64,000 bases of DNA. It comes from Theocolax elegans. Lineage: Eukaryota > Arthropoda > Insecta > Hymenoptera > Cerocephalidae. Shown one piece after another: positions 49,205-62,713 of this stretch (the stretch's first letter is position 1; each line of letters begins with the position of its first letter). Location: the NCBI GenBank assembly GCA_026168455.1, contig CM047429.1, positions 56,675,027-56,739,026 of the forward strand. Reading direction: 5' to 3'. The translations under genes were made by a program, and so were the position numbers. The notes under the pieces were generated by a model. The model was not told where the DNA came from. It saw only the letters and a program-made list of their open reading frames with translations, and ran no database searches.

Positions 49205-52200
49205 ACTGCAGACAAATTTTATTTATATATCTTCATTAGAATATTTTATAATAAAATTTGTAATTATATATTTGAAGGTATTGACCTTCCTTAAGATGTT
49301 GAATTGAAAATCTAAAAATAACATATGTACAGTTTGAAATATAAGTGAAGAAGCAAATGGACTAACGTGTATAAAAGATAATGTTTTTAATGAAATTGTA
49401 TAATTCACAGTTTTCAATATACAAACACGGTAACAACAGGTAACCTAAAAGTTACATCAAGTATCGATATATAAATCTGAAAAAATTGAGATATGTTGTT
49501 ACAAGTAAACATAAGATCTAGTGGAAAAGATTTCCAAAAAAGTACTATTAATTATTTAATAATGATAAATTAAGTAAACAATCTCATAGAATGGAAAAGA
49601 AACATCTGTTTCATATTGATTTTGTAAATACATCAATAATCGTTCAAAAGGAAATACGATGTTTGATGCGTTTATTGCATAAAATCATATTTTACAAGGT
49701 AAATCATAAAAGTTCCGTGGGCAAGATTGTACGAATATATAGATAAACGCGTAAGAGTCTTCCTATTGTTTAATTTAATACTTCTCGTTCTTGAATGTGC
49801 AAGCGTATAAGCAATAACGTAATATATTATGAAATATTAGAATCTCATAATAACTGATGCGCTTAGTCGGTATTACTTCCGGTGCGTTGAACCGGAAAGC
49901 TGTTATTTTGTAATAGCTCACATAAACTTTGATAAAGAGCTCGTACACCATTGTCAAGATTAACGTTACGAAACCGGCAAAGCATGGTAAAATACACAAG
50001 GTGCTTTAATTGTCAGAAACGCGCTCTGTGGCATGCTCATTATTAAATACCAGAACTAAACGCAAAACCTGATTGCATTCCTAAATAATATAGTCGAACA
50101 ACCGTAGTAGCTTTACTATATACTCTATATACCAAAGTTAGATGAGTATTTCAAAACCTGGTCTTTTCATTCGCATTCCCTATATATCGACATTCAAACG
50201 TTCATTATTTTCGATTAGGTATATTTATATCACTATTTTAAGAATAACGAGAAATATTACGTAAAATATTTATTTACATTAGCATTACGACGCTTATTAC
50301 ACTAATGGGCAAGAGATTAGTAGCTTACGAAAAAAGCACCGATACTGAACGATATTCTGGAATCACTGATGTACCGCTGTACAAAATTTAAACGAATTGA
50401 ATAAGGTACTAAGTAACTTGCCTAGAACAATAATGAAATGAATCCTTATATCCATACGACTGTGAAAAAACTAGTTATTATTAGCATATCAAATACTAAT
50501 TTTTTTATTAAAACTCATTTGAAATTATATAAATCTTCATTATCATATTAAATTTAATACTTACGTATTGATTAGATACGCGTGATAAAATAAAATAATA
50601 TTTATAATTTTTACTTCTGATGCTTTAATTCTATTAATAATGCATCATTTGGTAAAGCGACATTAATATTCAATGTATTCATTACTGAAACTCGTTGATA
50701 ATTGTTTATGTTTACGTACATACATGGATATAAATATATATGTGTATATGTGTGTATATATGTATACATGTGTATATATATATAAATATTCACAATACTA
50801 CATATTATTCAACATATAAATGAATTAACCATTGTATATAACTTAATTTGAATATTAACCTTATACCTGCTGGATTCATATGTATCAACACATTATTACT
50901 CGATATAATTTAATAATTTTTACAGATTGAAAACGTAAGAAAAAAATAATTTTCGCCATAATTAATTTGGTAACCGATGACTTGTCGGTAATTAAAGAAG
51001 CATGCCAACGCATTAAAAAAATGTCCGTGTACACACATACATATATATGTGTATATATAAATATATATTGTGTAGACGGATGGGAGGATGGATATATACG
51101 TTGTTTCATTGCGATAAATGCAAATGCGGCCATTGAGGATGCTCGCTTTCATAACCGAATTGCTGTAGCAACGCCAGCAGCAGGAGCAGCAGTAGCAACG
51201 GTAACAACGAAAGCGAGGCAGCTTTCGGGGTCGGTAGAAACGACCGGCGGAATGCAGTCAAATAGACAAACGATTACCGACTCACTATGGCAAACATCCA
51301 TAGGGGATTAAAAGTGAATTCGCACAATAATACCAAATAAATTGGATTGATGATCCGCCGTACGCGCACAAGCGTGGTGGGCTTCCCAAATTTTCACCCT
51401 ACACGCCGCGGAAAAATAGTTTTGCGTATGCAGAAACCCTTTGTTATCCAATACAATTTAGAAATATATATATATAGACTCACACGTGTACTCTTTATTG
51501 ATATCGAGGATAAGTATATTAATAGGAGAACTGCATAGGTAGTAATACCATTTTCTCTATTAGTTTTTGTTCTCTCTATGATCCTCGACAATTCAGACTT
51601 CAAAAGGTTATACTAAACGAATGACGCGTTTGAGCTTGAATTTGAATGCACATTGTTTTACGTAATTTTTATATCATCTATTTATTTTAAGATGACTTTT
51701 TAGAAATTTCGATTTCATTCTCACTTTCATTGGAAACTCCACTTTCGAATCTCTTATTAGTCGTTTAACCATATTATCACAGAGCAAAATGATAATCACC
51801 CATATCAATAAGTTCCCAAGATTCAAATATTCTCGTATTAAAAACTTATTTAACTGAATCAATAATTAATTGCTCATTTTCGACTTTTCATTATATATTC
51901 TTTGAATAGCGCTTCGAGTTACAATATCAGATCGTATACGGGTTTATACGTGTATATACGGCTTCGAGAGTCGCAATATTGCGAATTGACGAAACGAAAT
52001 AAAAAGGTCGAACGTAACAATGTGGCAAAGGGTCGTTACCGAGAATATTCGCTAAGGTAATACGCGGATCGCACGCAAACGTCGGAAAGAAATCAGATAC
52101 ACATTCTTTGATTGACGTCATTCTACATGGAAAGCCGCGTATCATCGTCACATCGACGTTTTGCTTTTTATTTCTTATTATTTTCTTAGCGATGTGCGTT

Positions 52201-55200
52201 TGCGTCCGCGGTTACTCGGCTACACACGAGTAAGAGATAAAGAGAGACAGAACCGAAGGTATAGAAGACGTAACACAATGGGCGCACGAGCCACCCACAA
52301 AGGACATTCTTGTCGAGTCGATTCTCGAGGCGCGGCCTGCATCAGACGGCATCGAGTGAGCAGCTCCAGCACCAGCAGCACCACCACCGGTACACCGGCG
52401 TATAACCAGTAACTCGTGATGCTTGAAAGACCCTCGCACAGATTATCCTTGCTTCACCTCCATCCTCTCTCGTCCTCTAATCCATCGTTTCCTTCCACCG
52501 CACACTTCTTATACCACTTACGCATTCGTGCACGAACCTTTCTTCGATCTCTGATGAACCTTCATCGTAATCACGTCTACCTTTTTTTTTCTTCTTCGTG
52601 GACACTGGTTAATCTCTACACTGCGAAATGAGGTTAATTTTATTAAAGAAAAGAAATATATCTTATAGTCATTTTAACATTTTATTAATAATCAACGGAA
52701 ATTGCAATTCAAATTATGAAGAAAAAAAAATAGTTTTATAAAAATATTCTTTAATAAAATTAAATTCATTATTTTATTCAATGTGCAATGTAATAAATTC
52801 AACAATTTATTTCATTGTTGCTCTGGTACGATTCATACAATTAACCATATGACCGTATATATTTCAAGGTAATAATAATAATTGTTACCGGTTAATAAAA
52901 TCGTTATTAAAAATCGCAAGTATACTATAGTTTTACTACTCGATAAATAAACAACATCCTAATGAAATATATCTCTTCATTATATATACCCCTAGCAGTA
53001 CACAACGCACGTATCAACTATATTTGAATTAATCAATGCCGTTTGATTTTTTTTTATATCCGCACCTTTACAATGTACACTCATCTATATACAGATGTAC
53101 GTAAAAACTTTCACATACGTAATCCGCAACGAGATGTATGTACGTATTCGGTTTTAACGAATCGTTCTGACGATTCGCGTCACTTCGATAATCATGTACC
53201 AACACGATACTGATTATATATTTTATTTTTACTAATTAGTAGATTTGTAGAAAAAAAAGACATAATATATATCGTTAAGATAACTATCATTACTTTTATG
53301 CCGTTCCGTGATCCGAGTTCATTATAAATTTTGTTAGCCGAATAAATATTTGTACGATTGAAAGAGAGTGTATATATATATATATATATAGACGGATGTT
53401 CAAGACTTACAGCAACTTTCGTTGAAGTTCACTTGTTTTGAAAAGTACAAGATATGAAAATCAAAATTGTGGAAACTCCTACTAACTGTACTTTAAGGCA
53501 TAAGAGCCTTTCATTACGTTAACTCCTGGACCTGTACGTAGTTTATTAACAGGAACAACAAAGTTTCAATTACTATAGAAAATTTAAAGTCTCTTATTTC
53601 TTTGTGTAAAAATAAGGTATACAAATAATCGTTGTATCACAAAGGTTCGTTGTTATCGATCGCCTAATCCATTTTTTAACTGTAAATAACCTTTGTAATA
53701 ACGAAGTTTAGAAGTGTAGGTATAGGATAAAATATGCAGGAAAAACTATTCGCGTAAATGAAAAACTTTTAAGGTATTACGAAAGCGGTTCATGTAATTA
53801 TCAGCACGAGTTCATAATCGTAAAATTTAAATGTAAATATTACTGTTTTATAATTATGTAAAAATTTATTATGCATTATTTATTTACGTGCACAAGATTT
53901 ATATTATTATATTGTAAAAAATGAAGTGATAATATACCTGTGCATAAAAATGTATCGAAGACCAAAATTCAAATTTAATCAGAAAATATGCGTATATTTA
54001 AAAAAAAAAGTTGTTTACAATCTGTTATAATACAGCTCGCTCGTTCCGGTGATTCATATATATCTATGTTAACGCTACACCTTAAATTACTTTAGATGGA
54101 TAATTAATATAATTAAACAATTACTATTTCGTACGAATAAATTAATTTCGTACATTCGCGGTATATTTGCGCGTTTATTTACGGTAATGATTTTCTAAAC
54201 ATTTCTACTAATTTGTAATAATCCTATCTTATCTCGTGATCTCCCGTTTGTAAAATAATAAATAACAAAAACTCATTATGATACATAATGTATAAATTTG
54301 AATAAACGAAGAATTATTATCTGATAAAATAATGTGATTAAAGAGCTGCTGTTCTCTTAAATCTTTATGGCTATATATAATAAAACAAAAGATAGTAATC
54401 AGAAATAAATTCAATAGAAAAATAATATCATGGCCAGGAAGTAATAAACAAAAAAAAGAGAGTAATAGCTAAATCGTTGTAAGTAACTATAACTCTCAAC
54501 TTGGCAAAAAGTACATCGATCAATTGCGTCTTCTCTCTGCCCTTTAAATGCACTTGTATAAAATATAGTTTTTTTTAACATTTTACACGTACATATATCG
54601 GATTTAATGTATAGATATATACATAGGAAAGATATATATACAGGTTTTAAATTGAATAACGGAAACGAAAAAAGCTGTATATCGAGACATTAATGAGCTC
54701 GAGCAGGTACTCTCTTTGAGTTGAAATTTAATCTCCCATCTTGGCGTCTCTCCCATATCGCGATGATGCTGCATACGTAAGGCTTGCGCGCACCTGTACG
54801 CCTCAATATGTGGATCTACCCGTCGTGGAATGCAACAACGCGTGTCTCAATACCCGGGGTATTATGCGCGCCTCTCTATATACCGCACGGTCGGATGGGA
54901 CAGGCGAGGGAAAAAAGAGAGGCTGCAGCACGCCGCTGCTAAATGAAATTGGAATTCGGGAGCGTTCTCTCCGCTCCCGCGAGATTTGCCCTTTATATTA
55001 CGCGACCTCGCGTATTATTACTACCGGCCAAGATCTACTTATTATACCCGTTCATCATCAATTCACCGTTTTATCATCATTTTTAATTAACTTTCTCTTG
55101 ATTCACTGTGGTATACCTACTCCAACTATTTAGTGACCTCTGTCTCCAAATCATTTTTTTTTATTTGGCTCTATTAATGTTTCCCGCTTTGAATTGTTTA

Positions 55201-57584
55201 AAAAAAACCGTGTTTCACAATGCTCTATTAAATCAAGTATCAACTACAAAATGAACTTGTCATTCTTATATTTATCTGTAATATGCAATTTATATCGAAT
55301 ACAAAGCGAAGACAAATCAATGAAAAATATATATATATATATATATAATTATAGTGCTACGATTCGAATAAAAATAACCGTAAGTTGCTCATTGTCGTTT
55401 AATTTCTTTTTACGTACAAATATATAAAACGAAGAAACTCGTATTGAAAATGTAGAATAAAGTTCTCGTATATAATATTCATGATAGTTCCCACCTATAA
55501 TTTCGAGATGCACCTCGCGAACTCGTGACGCTCTTTCCATCTCCCTTGCCTAATAGCTAAACAATTTCTGTATTGCCTTCTTTACCCTATATAATATTAA
55601 TGCTTTCTCTCTCTCTCTCTCTCTCTCTTCTCGTCTGATTTTCACGTTACTTTTCTTGCTCTCGACTGGCTGACGAAAGTTAAACCGAGGAATAGTTTAG
55701 ATCTAACGACGTTAAGAGAAAAGAAAAGACGGTGCACGGGGGAGTATCAGTGATCGTCTCGATAATCGGAGTACAGAGAGTCTCGTGCGGAGAGCCTCTA
55801 TATATATATATATCGAACTGCTCACCATCTCTTACAATGTTGAACTGCTCCCGTGACATTAAGAAGGCACACCCACCAGCAACTCGAATGAAATATCGAG
55901 TATAAACAATGTAATAAGTGCTAGGTACAAAGAATCTACACTATCATTTTCTTTTGCCAATTTTTAACTCGTTTTCCCTGCCTTTTCGCTCGTTGCGAAT
56001 ATTAAATCTTTTGTAACAACCGCTAGATATATTTAAACACACGTTATCGCACAACTCTTTTCTTTAGATGATGGTTATGTTTTTTTTTTCTAACGACTCT
56101 GCTCCACACTAAAAGGTATATCGTCGAATTATATCATTCTCAGAACTATATAAATTTCATTTACACGCACTTTTGATCGGCATTTTGTTTTCAATTACAG
56201 TCAATTACAATCACCGAGACGGGTATCATTACAAATCGCATTCGAAAGATTTAAATTCCAATAACTTTTTTTTTTTTAAGACAATTAATTATATTTAGCA
56301 ATTATATACGATTGTTCGAGTTAAATACGTTGCATACCTCGACAATATGTATATCGCTGTTTAATTATTTATTATTTTTGTAACGATATATGTCGATTTG
56401 TATATAACAAATTCTTTGGAGATACGCCGAATGGTTTATTCGTTGAATCGAAATGGCACTCGTAATACAATATATGGATTTAGTTTTTGTCCATTCAACG
56501 CAAAATGGAGGCTAAAACAAAGAATTCCTGAGTAATTTTTATTTCGCCATAGGTATAACTAAATTTTAATATGTACCATCAATCATCGCGTTCATCGCGT
56601 TCATCAACCAAGTCTTTAGAAAAAAAATTGTATTTCTTTGAAGATTGCTCATCAATACACTTTCTAGATACAATGTTGAAAGTACGTCGGAGGAAAACGA
56701 TTCGGATAAAAAATGTAGCAATCGATATTCCATTGAAAATAGCAAAGTTATTTAACTCCGAACCAACTATTCATTAATAACGCCCCAACAAGGCCGAATG
56801 CGCTTTTAAGTTTCTTCGAGTTGTTCATGTACATTCATATATATATGTATATATACGTTACCTGGGTTTTTTTCATTGTTCGTTGACCCTCTCTAAGATG
56901 AATCATCATTTCACGTAATTGTAATGTAGAAAACTGCGTATGTGCGTATGCTGCGCAACGTTTCCTTGATTATTCGCACATTTTACGAGCGTATTTTATG
57001 TAGGAAATTCGTACTATCTGCATATCGTTCAGCTCGAGGCAAAAAGAGAGAGAGAGAGAGAGAGAAAAAAAGAACTTTACAATTTGTATTTAACTGGCGT
57101 GCATGAAACGAGAGTCAAAGGATTTTATCCGACAAGACGCATTCCTCGGTGAAGAAGAGATCTTTGTGACGATGGGACTTGGGTTATACATATTATCTTA
57201 CTACCCAATGACCTTATATATCTGACCTGTCATATCTATGACTTCGTCATTTTGTTCGGGTAACATTTGCATATCGAGCCCGCGGGCTGCGAGGTCGACG
57301 GAGACAAAAGAAAAAGTACATATGGCAAATGTTTAATTTATTCTACAGTAGATTTTGTAAAAAGGAAATAAATGGAAAATTGGTTTTTGATTAAATTACC
57401 AAAAGTATTTTTGCGGGAATTAATTTGTTTATTATAAATATTCATACGGTGAACACAGTTTATTTTCGGATTTAAATATCGAAAATTGGAATGGTATAAA
57501 TTATTCATGATTATTAATGAGCTATGTCTATTCCCAATCAGTTACAGCGTATTGTATTATTCTAATTTACTTATCAATTTATCG
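49205..57584. other. Non-coding stretch with simple repeats
   Basis: AT-rich with GC-richer islands at about 51.1-51.4, 52.2-52.6 and 54.7-55.0 kb. The island at 51.17-51.2 kb has CAG-type triplets and the one at 52.36 kb has CAGCAC triplets. (TA)n stands at 53370-53390, (CT)n at 55606-55628 and (GA)n at 57045-57065. None of the open frames shows a domain or clear splice structure. Confidence 0.4.
53370..53390. repeat. (TA)n microsatellite
   Basis: Pure TA dinucleotide run of about 21 bases. Similar runs stand at 5727-5749 and 45571-45592. Confidence 0.9.
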
Positions 57585-57884
57585 TTAAGGGGATGGCATA
57601 TACCTGATTATTACAGATCGTGGAAAATACGTTAATTATACATATTTTATACAAAATCCACATTAAATAATTCGATAATCTATATCAATCTGTAAACTTT
57701 GAAACCTATATTAAATCTACAGTTTTGCATGCAAATATGAATAAAAATTTATTTTAATTCTTTAATTAAAACTTTGTAGAGTAATAATTTGTTAAATTAT
57801 CTATATAATACCTATACATTAGGGTTTTCTAAAAAATTGTAGATTTTGCTCGGTCTGTAATAATCAGGTTTGCCACTCCATTAA
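57585..57884. mobile_element. TTAA-flanked palindromic element, family B copy 2
   Basis: The left end is TTAAGGGGATGGCATATACC and the right end on the minus strand is TTAATGGAGTGGCAAACCTG. Both continue with CTGATTATTACAGAYCG. The ends resemble those of the element at 21569-21965 (TTAAGG-GGTGGC, then ACCGA-CGAG and CAAAA), so the two belong to one family. The middle is AT-rich and diverged, with no coding capacity. Confidence 0.7.
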
Positions 57885-60800
57885 GTATCAATAGGTTTAC
57901 ATTTATAAAACTTCTTAAATAGTTTACTAGAAAAAATATGATAGTTAATACAGTTAAACGAAAGGACTAGAAATATATATTCAACAAAGTCAAAACTTAA
58001 TATTTTAAAATTACTTTGTCCAAAAAATTACTTTTAAACTTATACGATCAGTTATACCCTTCTAGATCATAACATCAGTAATAAAACGATAACGCTGGAT
58101 ATATACAGTACGTCAGTCTTTACGGCGCCAGACATTAAAATGACCATTGTACGCAGTACGCCGCATCTTTATATAGATATTAATTGTTTTATAAAGTAAA
58201 TTTAATTTCAAATTTTCAAAAGTTGTTGTTTAGTCGAATGTAAACATTTTATATAAAAAATATTTAAATAAACTACGGACCTAAAGTTTATTCGGAGAAA
58301 TTTAAATAATAAAATAACACCAAATAAGTTTCTTTTAATAACTCGAAAACTAATAAAGATAATTTGAAAAACTCGAATCGAGAAAAAATATTTTATTTTT
58401 TTTACAAAGTACATTTAGTCCGGTTTAAAAAAATTACCTGTAACACTTAAACATTTCAAAAGTAAATTTTGAAAATTCAAAACTTCGCGATAAAACACAT
58501 GCGAATCAATAGTTTCAAAAACAATTTTCCTGAATTCAGAAAAAAAGTAAACTGTTTCGAAGATACATTGGTATACACGCACATACTATTTTACGTACTT
58601 ACTTCCCTAACTAAATGAACAACTAGTCAGTACAAAATGTTTATGTAATGCGGAATACGTAAGCACATAACAAGAATTGCATTGGACTTGGAAACATCAC
58701 GAATCCTGATATGTAATAATCCCCTGCGGAAATTTAACGACGCACCTTATTGGGGTTGACGAGGTTTCCATATTCCAACATTACGCGAAGTAGCTAGTCG
58801 CTTTACTCTATTATATATATGTATAAAACTTTATTTTTTTCTACATAATCATTTTATCCAGTAAACTTTTTAATATTACGCAATTTTCCCATAAAACTTT
58901 ATAATATAATAAACATATATATATTATTTACTTGATTGTTATACGATAAAAAAATCCTATACTGAAGTAAAAAAAAATAAAAGAGAAATTTAATTTTTAA
59001 TTTATTATTGCATTATAAAAGGTGACTGTACTCTTTTTTTGCGTAATTTTAATCTGGCAATTTACGCCGAAAATCCTTTGGTTGATCTAGAAATAAATTG
59101 TTGAATAAATAATCAATTTATCGAAGTAAAAATTAACCTACATTGATATAACAGTTTTGAAATGTTAGACAGATAGTAAATTAATAATTTGTGCGATTAA
59201 ATTTAACATATATATGTATGTGTGCAATTATAATACAATTGTACTGACATTAATTAGTTTCCAAGCATTTACGAAAAACTGTCTTAATCAATAATTAAAT
59301 AATTAGCTAATTACCTGTAACTCTATTGGAAAATAGTGAGTATTGAATTAAACGTGAAAGATCTAAAATATTTGACACCAGGAAACGTAAATTCAGTTTA
59401 ACTTATCGATTACATTCGTATAATATATAATAACCTGATTAGAAATTAAACACAGCATTGGTCACGGCATTGGGGGAAGCATCTGATCAAGACAGGATAA
59501 GGTGTGAAACATGATATGCAGTCCGGTACGGGTCCGACATGCTTAACTCCGACAAAGTATAACAGTTGCCTGTTGACTGCATTGGATTGTTCACATTTTA
59601 CACCTAATACGTACTGATCAAGTAAACTGTGTTGGTGCAATTTCAAATTCTATTTTCGTTGATCCTATTTATAACATATTTCCAAATATAATACGTAAGA
59701 AAACGAAATTCAAATTTTTTGTATAAAATCACTTTAAATCTGAATAAAAGTTTGTCGAGTTAATTTAATCAACTATCCTTCAAAAGTGTGATTCTTAAAA
59801 CTGAGGTACAATTCTAAAAATGGAAATTGTACAGACGAACAGAGAGGGAGAGAGAGAGAGAGGAAGAGAGAAATGTAAAAAATGAAGAAAATTTGAGTGT
59901 TACACGTAGGTGAGTATGACGGGCGCGTACGTAGATTACGAGGAACGGTAGAATCGTCTGGCAAAGTTAATTGCGAGACGCAGTGTAATAGGGGACCTCC
60001 CCGTCAGTCAATCAAGTCAGTCAGTCAGTCTATATTCAAATTAGGCCATTTCCAGCCCGTTCGCACCAAGATGACAGCGTCTATTTCGGCTATCACCTAG
60101 AGGAGCAACGAGCGCGCGCATGCAAACCAAGAGAGACATGAGAGAAGCTAATATAATACGCAAGGTGTTGAAATACCGATCTAGAGTAGGTCACTTGACT
60201 CCCGTTTGCAGGTACACGCAATTTCGAGAGACAGAGAGTATAAAAAAGAGCGAGAAAAAGCCTTCTCTAAATCCCCTTTTCTTTGGCGACGATTCTTCTT
60301 CGCTTTCACTTTCCTCCCATATATCTGCATGTGCGCGCGGCGTGAGTGAGTGTGCGTGAACACACATACGTGGGAGCAATGAATAAAAGAATTAATTAAA
60401 CATGTGCATCCGATTGACGTTCGGTAGAGACATCGATTGATAGCTACTTTGTATTATATCTATATGTGTATATCTATATATACCTTATTTATGGATGCGT
60501 GACGTTGGTTATCTAACTACGCGAATCGTTACGTCGGAAAAAGAAGAATGTAGATGCGTCAGCTCGTTTAATTGTTCGTAAAGAAAAAATTAACGGGTAT
60601 CTAATTTTTTTTTTAGAAGCAAGATCTATAGCGTGGCTTAAAATTTCGCCGTGCTAAGAAAAAAAAAGTAGATTAGAGTTTATAAAATCTACTTTAAAGG
60701 TGTGTTAGTTTTACGAGGGAGGATTCATAAATTTTAAGATTATAAAAGGAATAGGTATGAAAATGCACAGATTTAAAATGTAAATTGCGAAGTTTAAAGC

Positions 60801-62264
60801 ACTACTTCATGAGAGTAGCTGAACAATTATTTTTGATTGACCACATTTACTGTGTATAAAGCTTTTATTAAGTTTTCAACGTTTTTATGAAATATTCAGT
60901 GGTGCAATTGCAAAATTGTATCTTTCACTTAAACAAATAAAAAAAAATATATTTCTTTACGTTTTTACTTTTTGGACAATTACGCGGAAGAATAGTTAAC
61001 GAAACTTCAAATCTTCTCTGAACAATACCATTTCCAATGGGGAAGTTTACTCGTGTAATATTAACTGTGAAATGTTAGTTTTAAACTACTTACCTGAATT
61101 AGATCAAGTAAAATTGATTGAATTTATAATTAGGAGTATTCTAAAGTGAAGCGTAAATAATAAAAAATGAAACATGCGGTTTATTTGATTTGCATAATAA
61201 CGTAGTAGATATTTTATAACAAAAATATTAACAACATTGATGAAACTTTCAATTACGAATAAGTCAATTGTTATTCTTGTTACGTTGTACGATTAACAAG
61301 TTTACATAACGAAGTATACGGAAAAATAAAAATTGCGTTGCGAAAAATTTAAATTTTCCTTTTAATTAATTAGTAATCAAGATTAAAAATTTATTTATAA
61401 TACATTCGAGTATGGGTTTAATATGTAATAATGCACGTGAAAATTTTAAATACTAATCTCGCAAATTCATCACACGCAGCTACTGAAACGTATATTAATA
61501 TTAAGCAATTTCTTGTTCAAACGAAATCTTAGATATGTGCGCAACAGATATCAGCGAAAAAAAAAAAGATAATTTTTTCCCAGAGCATTGGTTTTTAACT
61601 TAATTAAGTTTTGATTGACGATGTACGTGAGATACATTCTTAACTCTCGCGGTACGTGTTTTAAGAATTACGTAAAGATCGTAGAGTTGCGAGCAAGTGC
61701 CGCTCTAGAATAGGACAGATGTGCACGTCCATCAAATTTCTGGCATGCATCGTCATTTCTTTTTTAATCAGAAAAAAATGACAGGTGTTTTTTATGCCGA
61801 GTTAGTTGAAACGCGATTGAAATGTGTCGATTCTTTGATGAGAATAAGATTTTTGATCGTTGTGGTGAAGCCTAATGCTGGAAGCTAATTACTACTTCAT
61901 CTTGAGTTTCGTAAACACAGAACATATTTCAAAATACTCATTCGGATGCGTTGAATGCATACGGACGCGTGTACGCTACGGTACTCGCATCAATGAAACA
62001 GTTGAAGAAACGCACGCAGGAATCTCTTTCCATATATTAAAAATTGTAATCTACTGTACAATTTATTTTTTAAAAAGAAGCTATATTAATTATACTATTA
62101 TTACAAAACCTATACCTTACTTACTCAATTTGAATTGGAAAATTCATTATCCGATCTAAAATCGATTTTCTCTGTAGAAGATAGAAAAATATTACTGCAT
62201 TATTTAGTACAAACGTTAGGTACCTACAATAGAAAGTAAATATAGTTTATACTTCCATAACTTT
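57885..62264. other. Non-coding stretch
   Basis: AT-rich sequence with (GA)n at about 59843-59862, a (CAGT)n patch at 60003-60030 and a GC-richer block at 59900-60370. The open frame at 59446-59646 (minus) has no domain I recognise. I see no RNA gene. Confidence 0.45.
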
Positions 62265-62713
62265 TACAATGAGAAAAATTTTTTAGTAAAATTTACTATT
62301 TTAATGGTAAAAGGAGGACACACTTAAACAATTATAAAAATTACTATTAATAATGCTAAAAATTGCGATTATTAATAGTAATTTTTCCAAAATGGTGGAA
62401 ATTTTTACCATTATTATTACACTGAGAAAAATTTTTAGTAAAAATTACAATATTGTCTAGTAAAAGAGTCACAGACTGCCAAAAATGAGAAAAATTACTA
62501 TACTTTATAGTAAAATTTACTATAATTCTTGTAAATTTTACTATAAAGTATAGTAATTTTTCTCATTTTTGGCAGTCTGTGACTCTTTTACTAGACAGTA
62601 TTGTAATTTTTACTAAAAATTTTTCTCAATGTAGTAATTTTTATAATTGTTTAAGTCTGTCCTCCTTTTACCATTGAAATAGTAATTTATACTAGCAAAT
62701 TTTTCTCAGTGTA
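62265..62713. mobile_element. Outer palindromic element with TACAMTGAGAAA ends, hosting a nested copy
   Basis: The left arm starts at TA 62265 with 'tacaatgagaaaaatttttt' and contains 'aatggtaaaaggaggacac' and 'taaacaattataaaaatta'. The right arm on the minus strand has the same pieces in the same order, starting 'tacactgagaaaaatttgct'. Between the arms stand a small palindrome ('attactattaataat' and its complement, 62348-62391) and the nested element at 62418-62633. The TA at both ends suits a Tc1/mariner-type MITE. Confidence 0.75.
62418..62633. mobile_element. Inner palindromic element, near-perfect hairpin
   Basis: It begins 'tacactgagaaaaattttta' and ends with the complement of 'tacattgagaaaaattttta'. 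The arms of about 100 bases are nearly identical throughout, including GTCTAGTAAAAGAGTCACAG and CTGCCAAAAATGAGAAAAAT, and meet near 62530. It shares the terminal motif of the element that contains it. Confidence 0.82.

Noticed and set aside
50967..51311. 114-codon frame with Ala/Val/Thr-rich end over CAG-type triplets
   Set aside because: The start lies in AT-rich and TA-repeat DNA and the rest follows the triplet repeat. There is no signal peptide or known domain.
59446..59646. 66-codon minus-strand frame rich in Cys
   Set aside because: The Cys spacing (CISCF, RCFPQCRDQCC) drew attention, but there is no signal peptide, no family match I recognise and no splice context.
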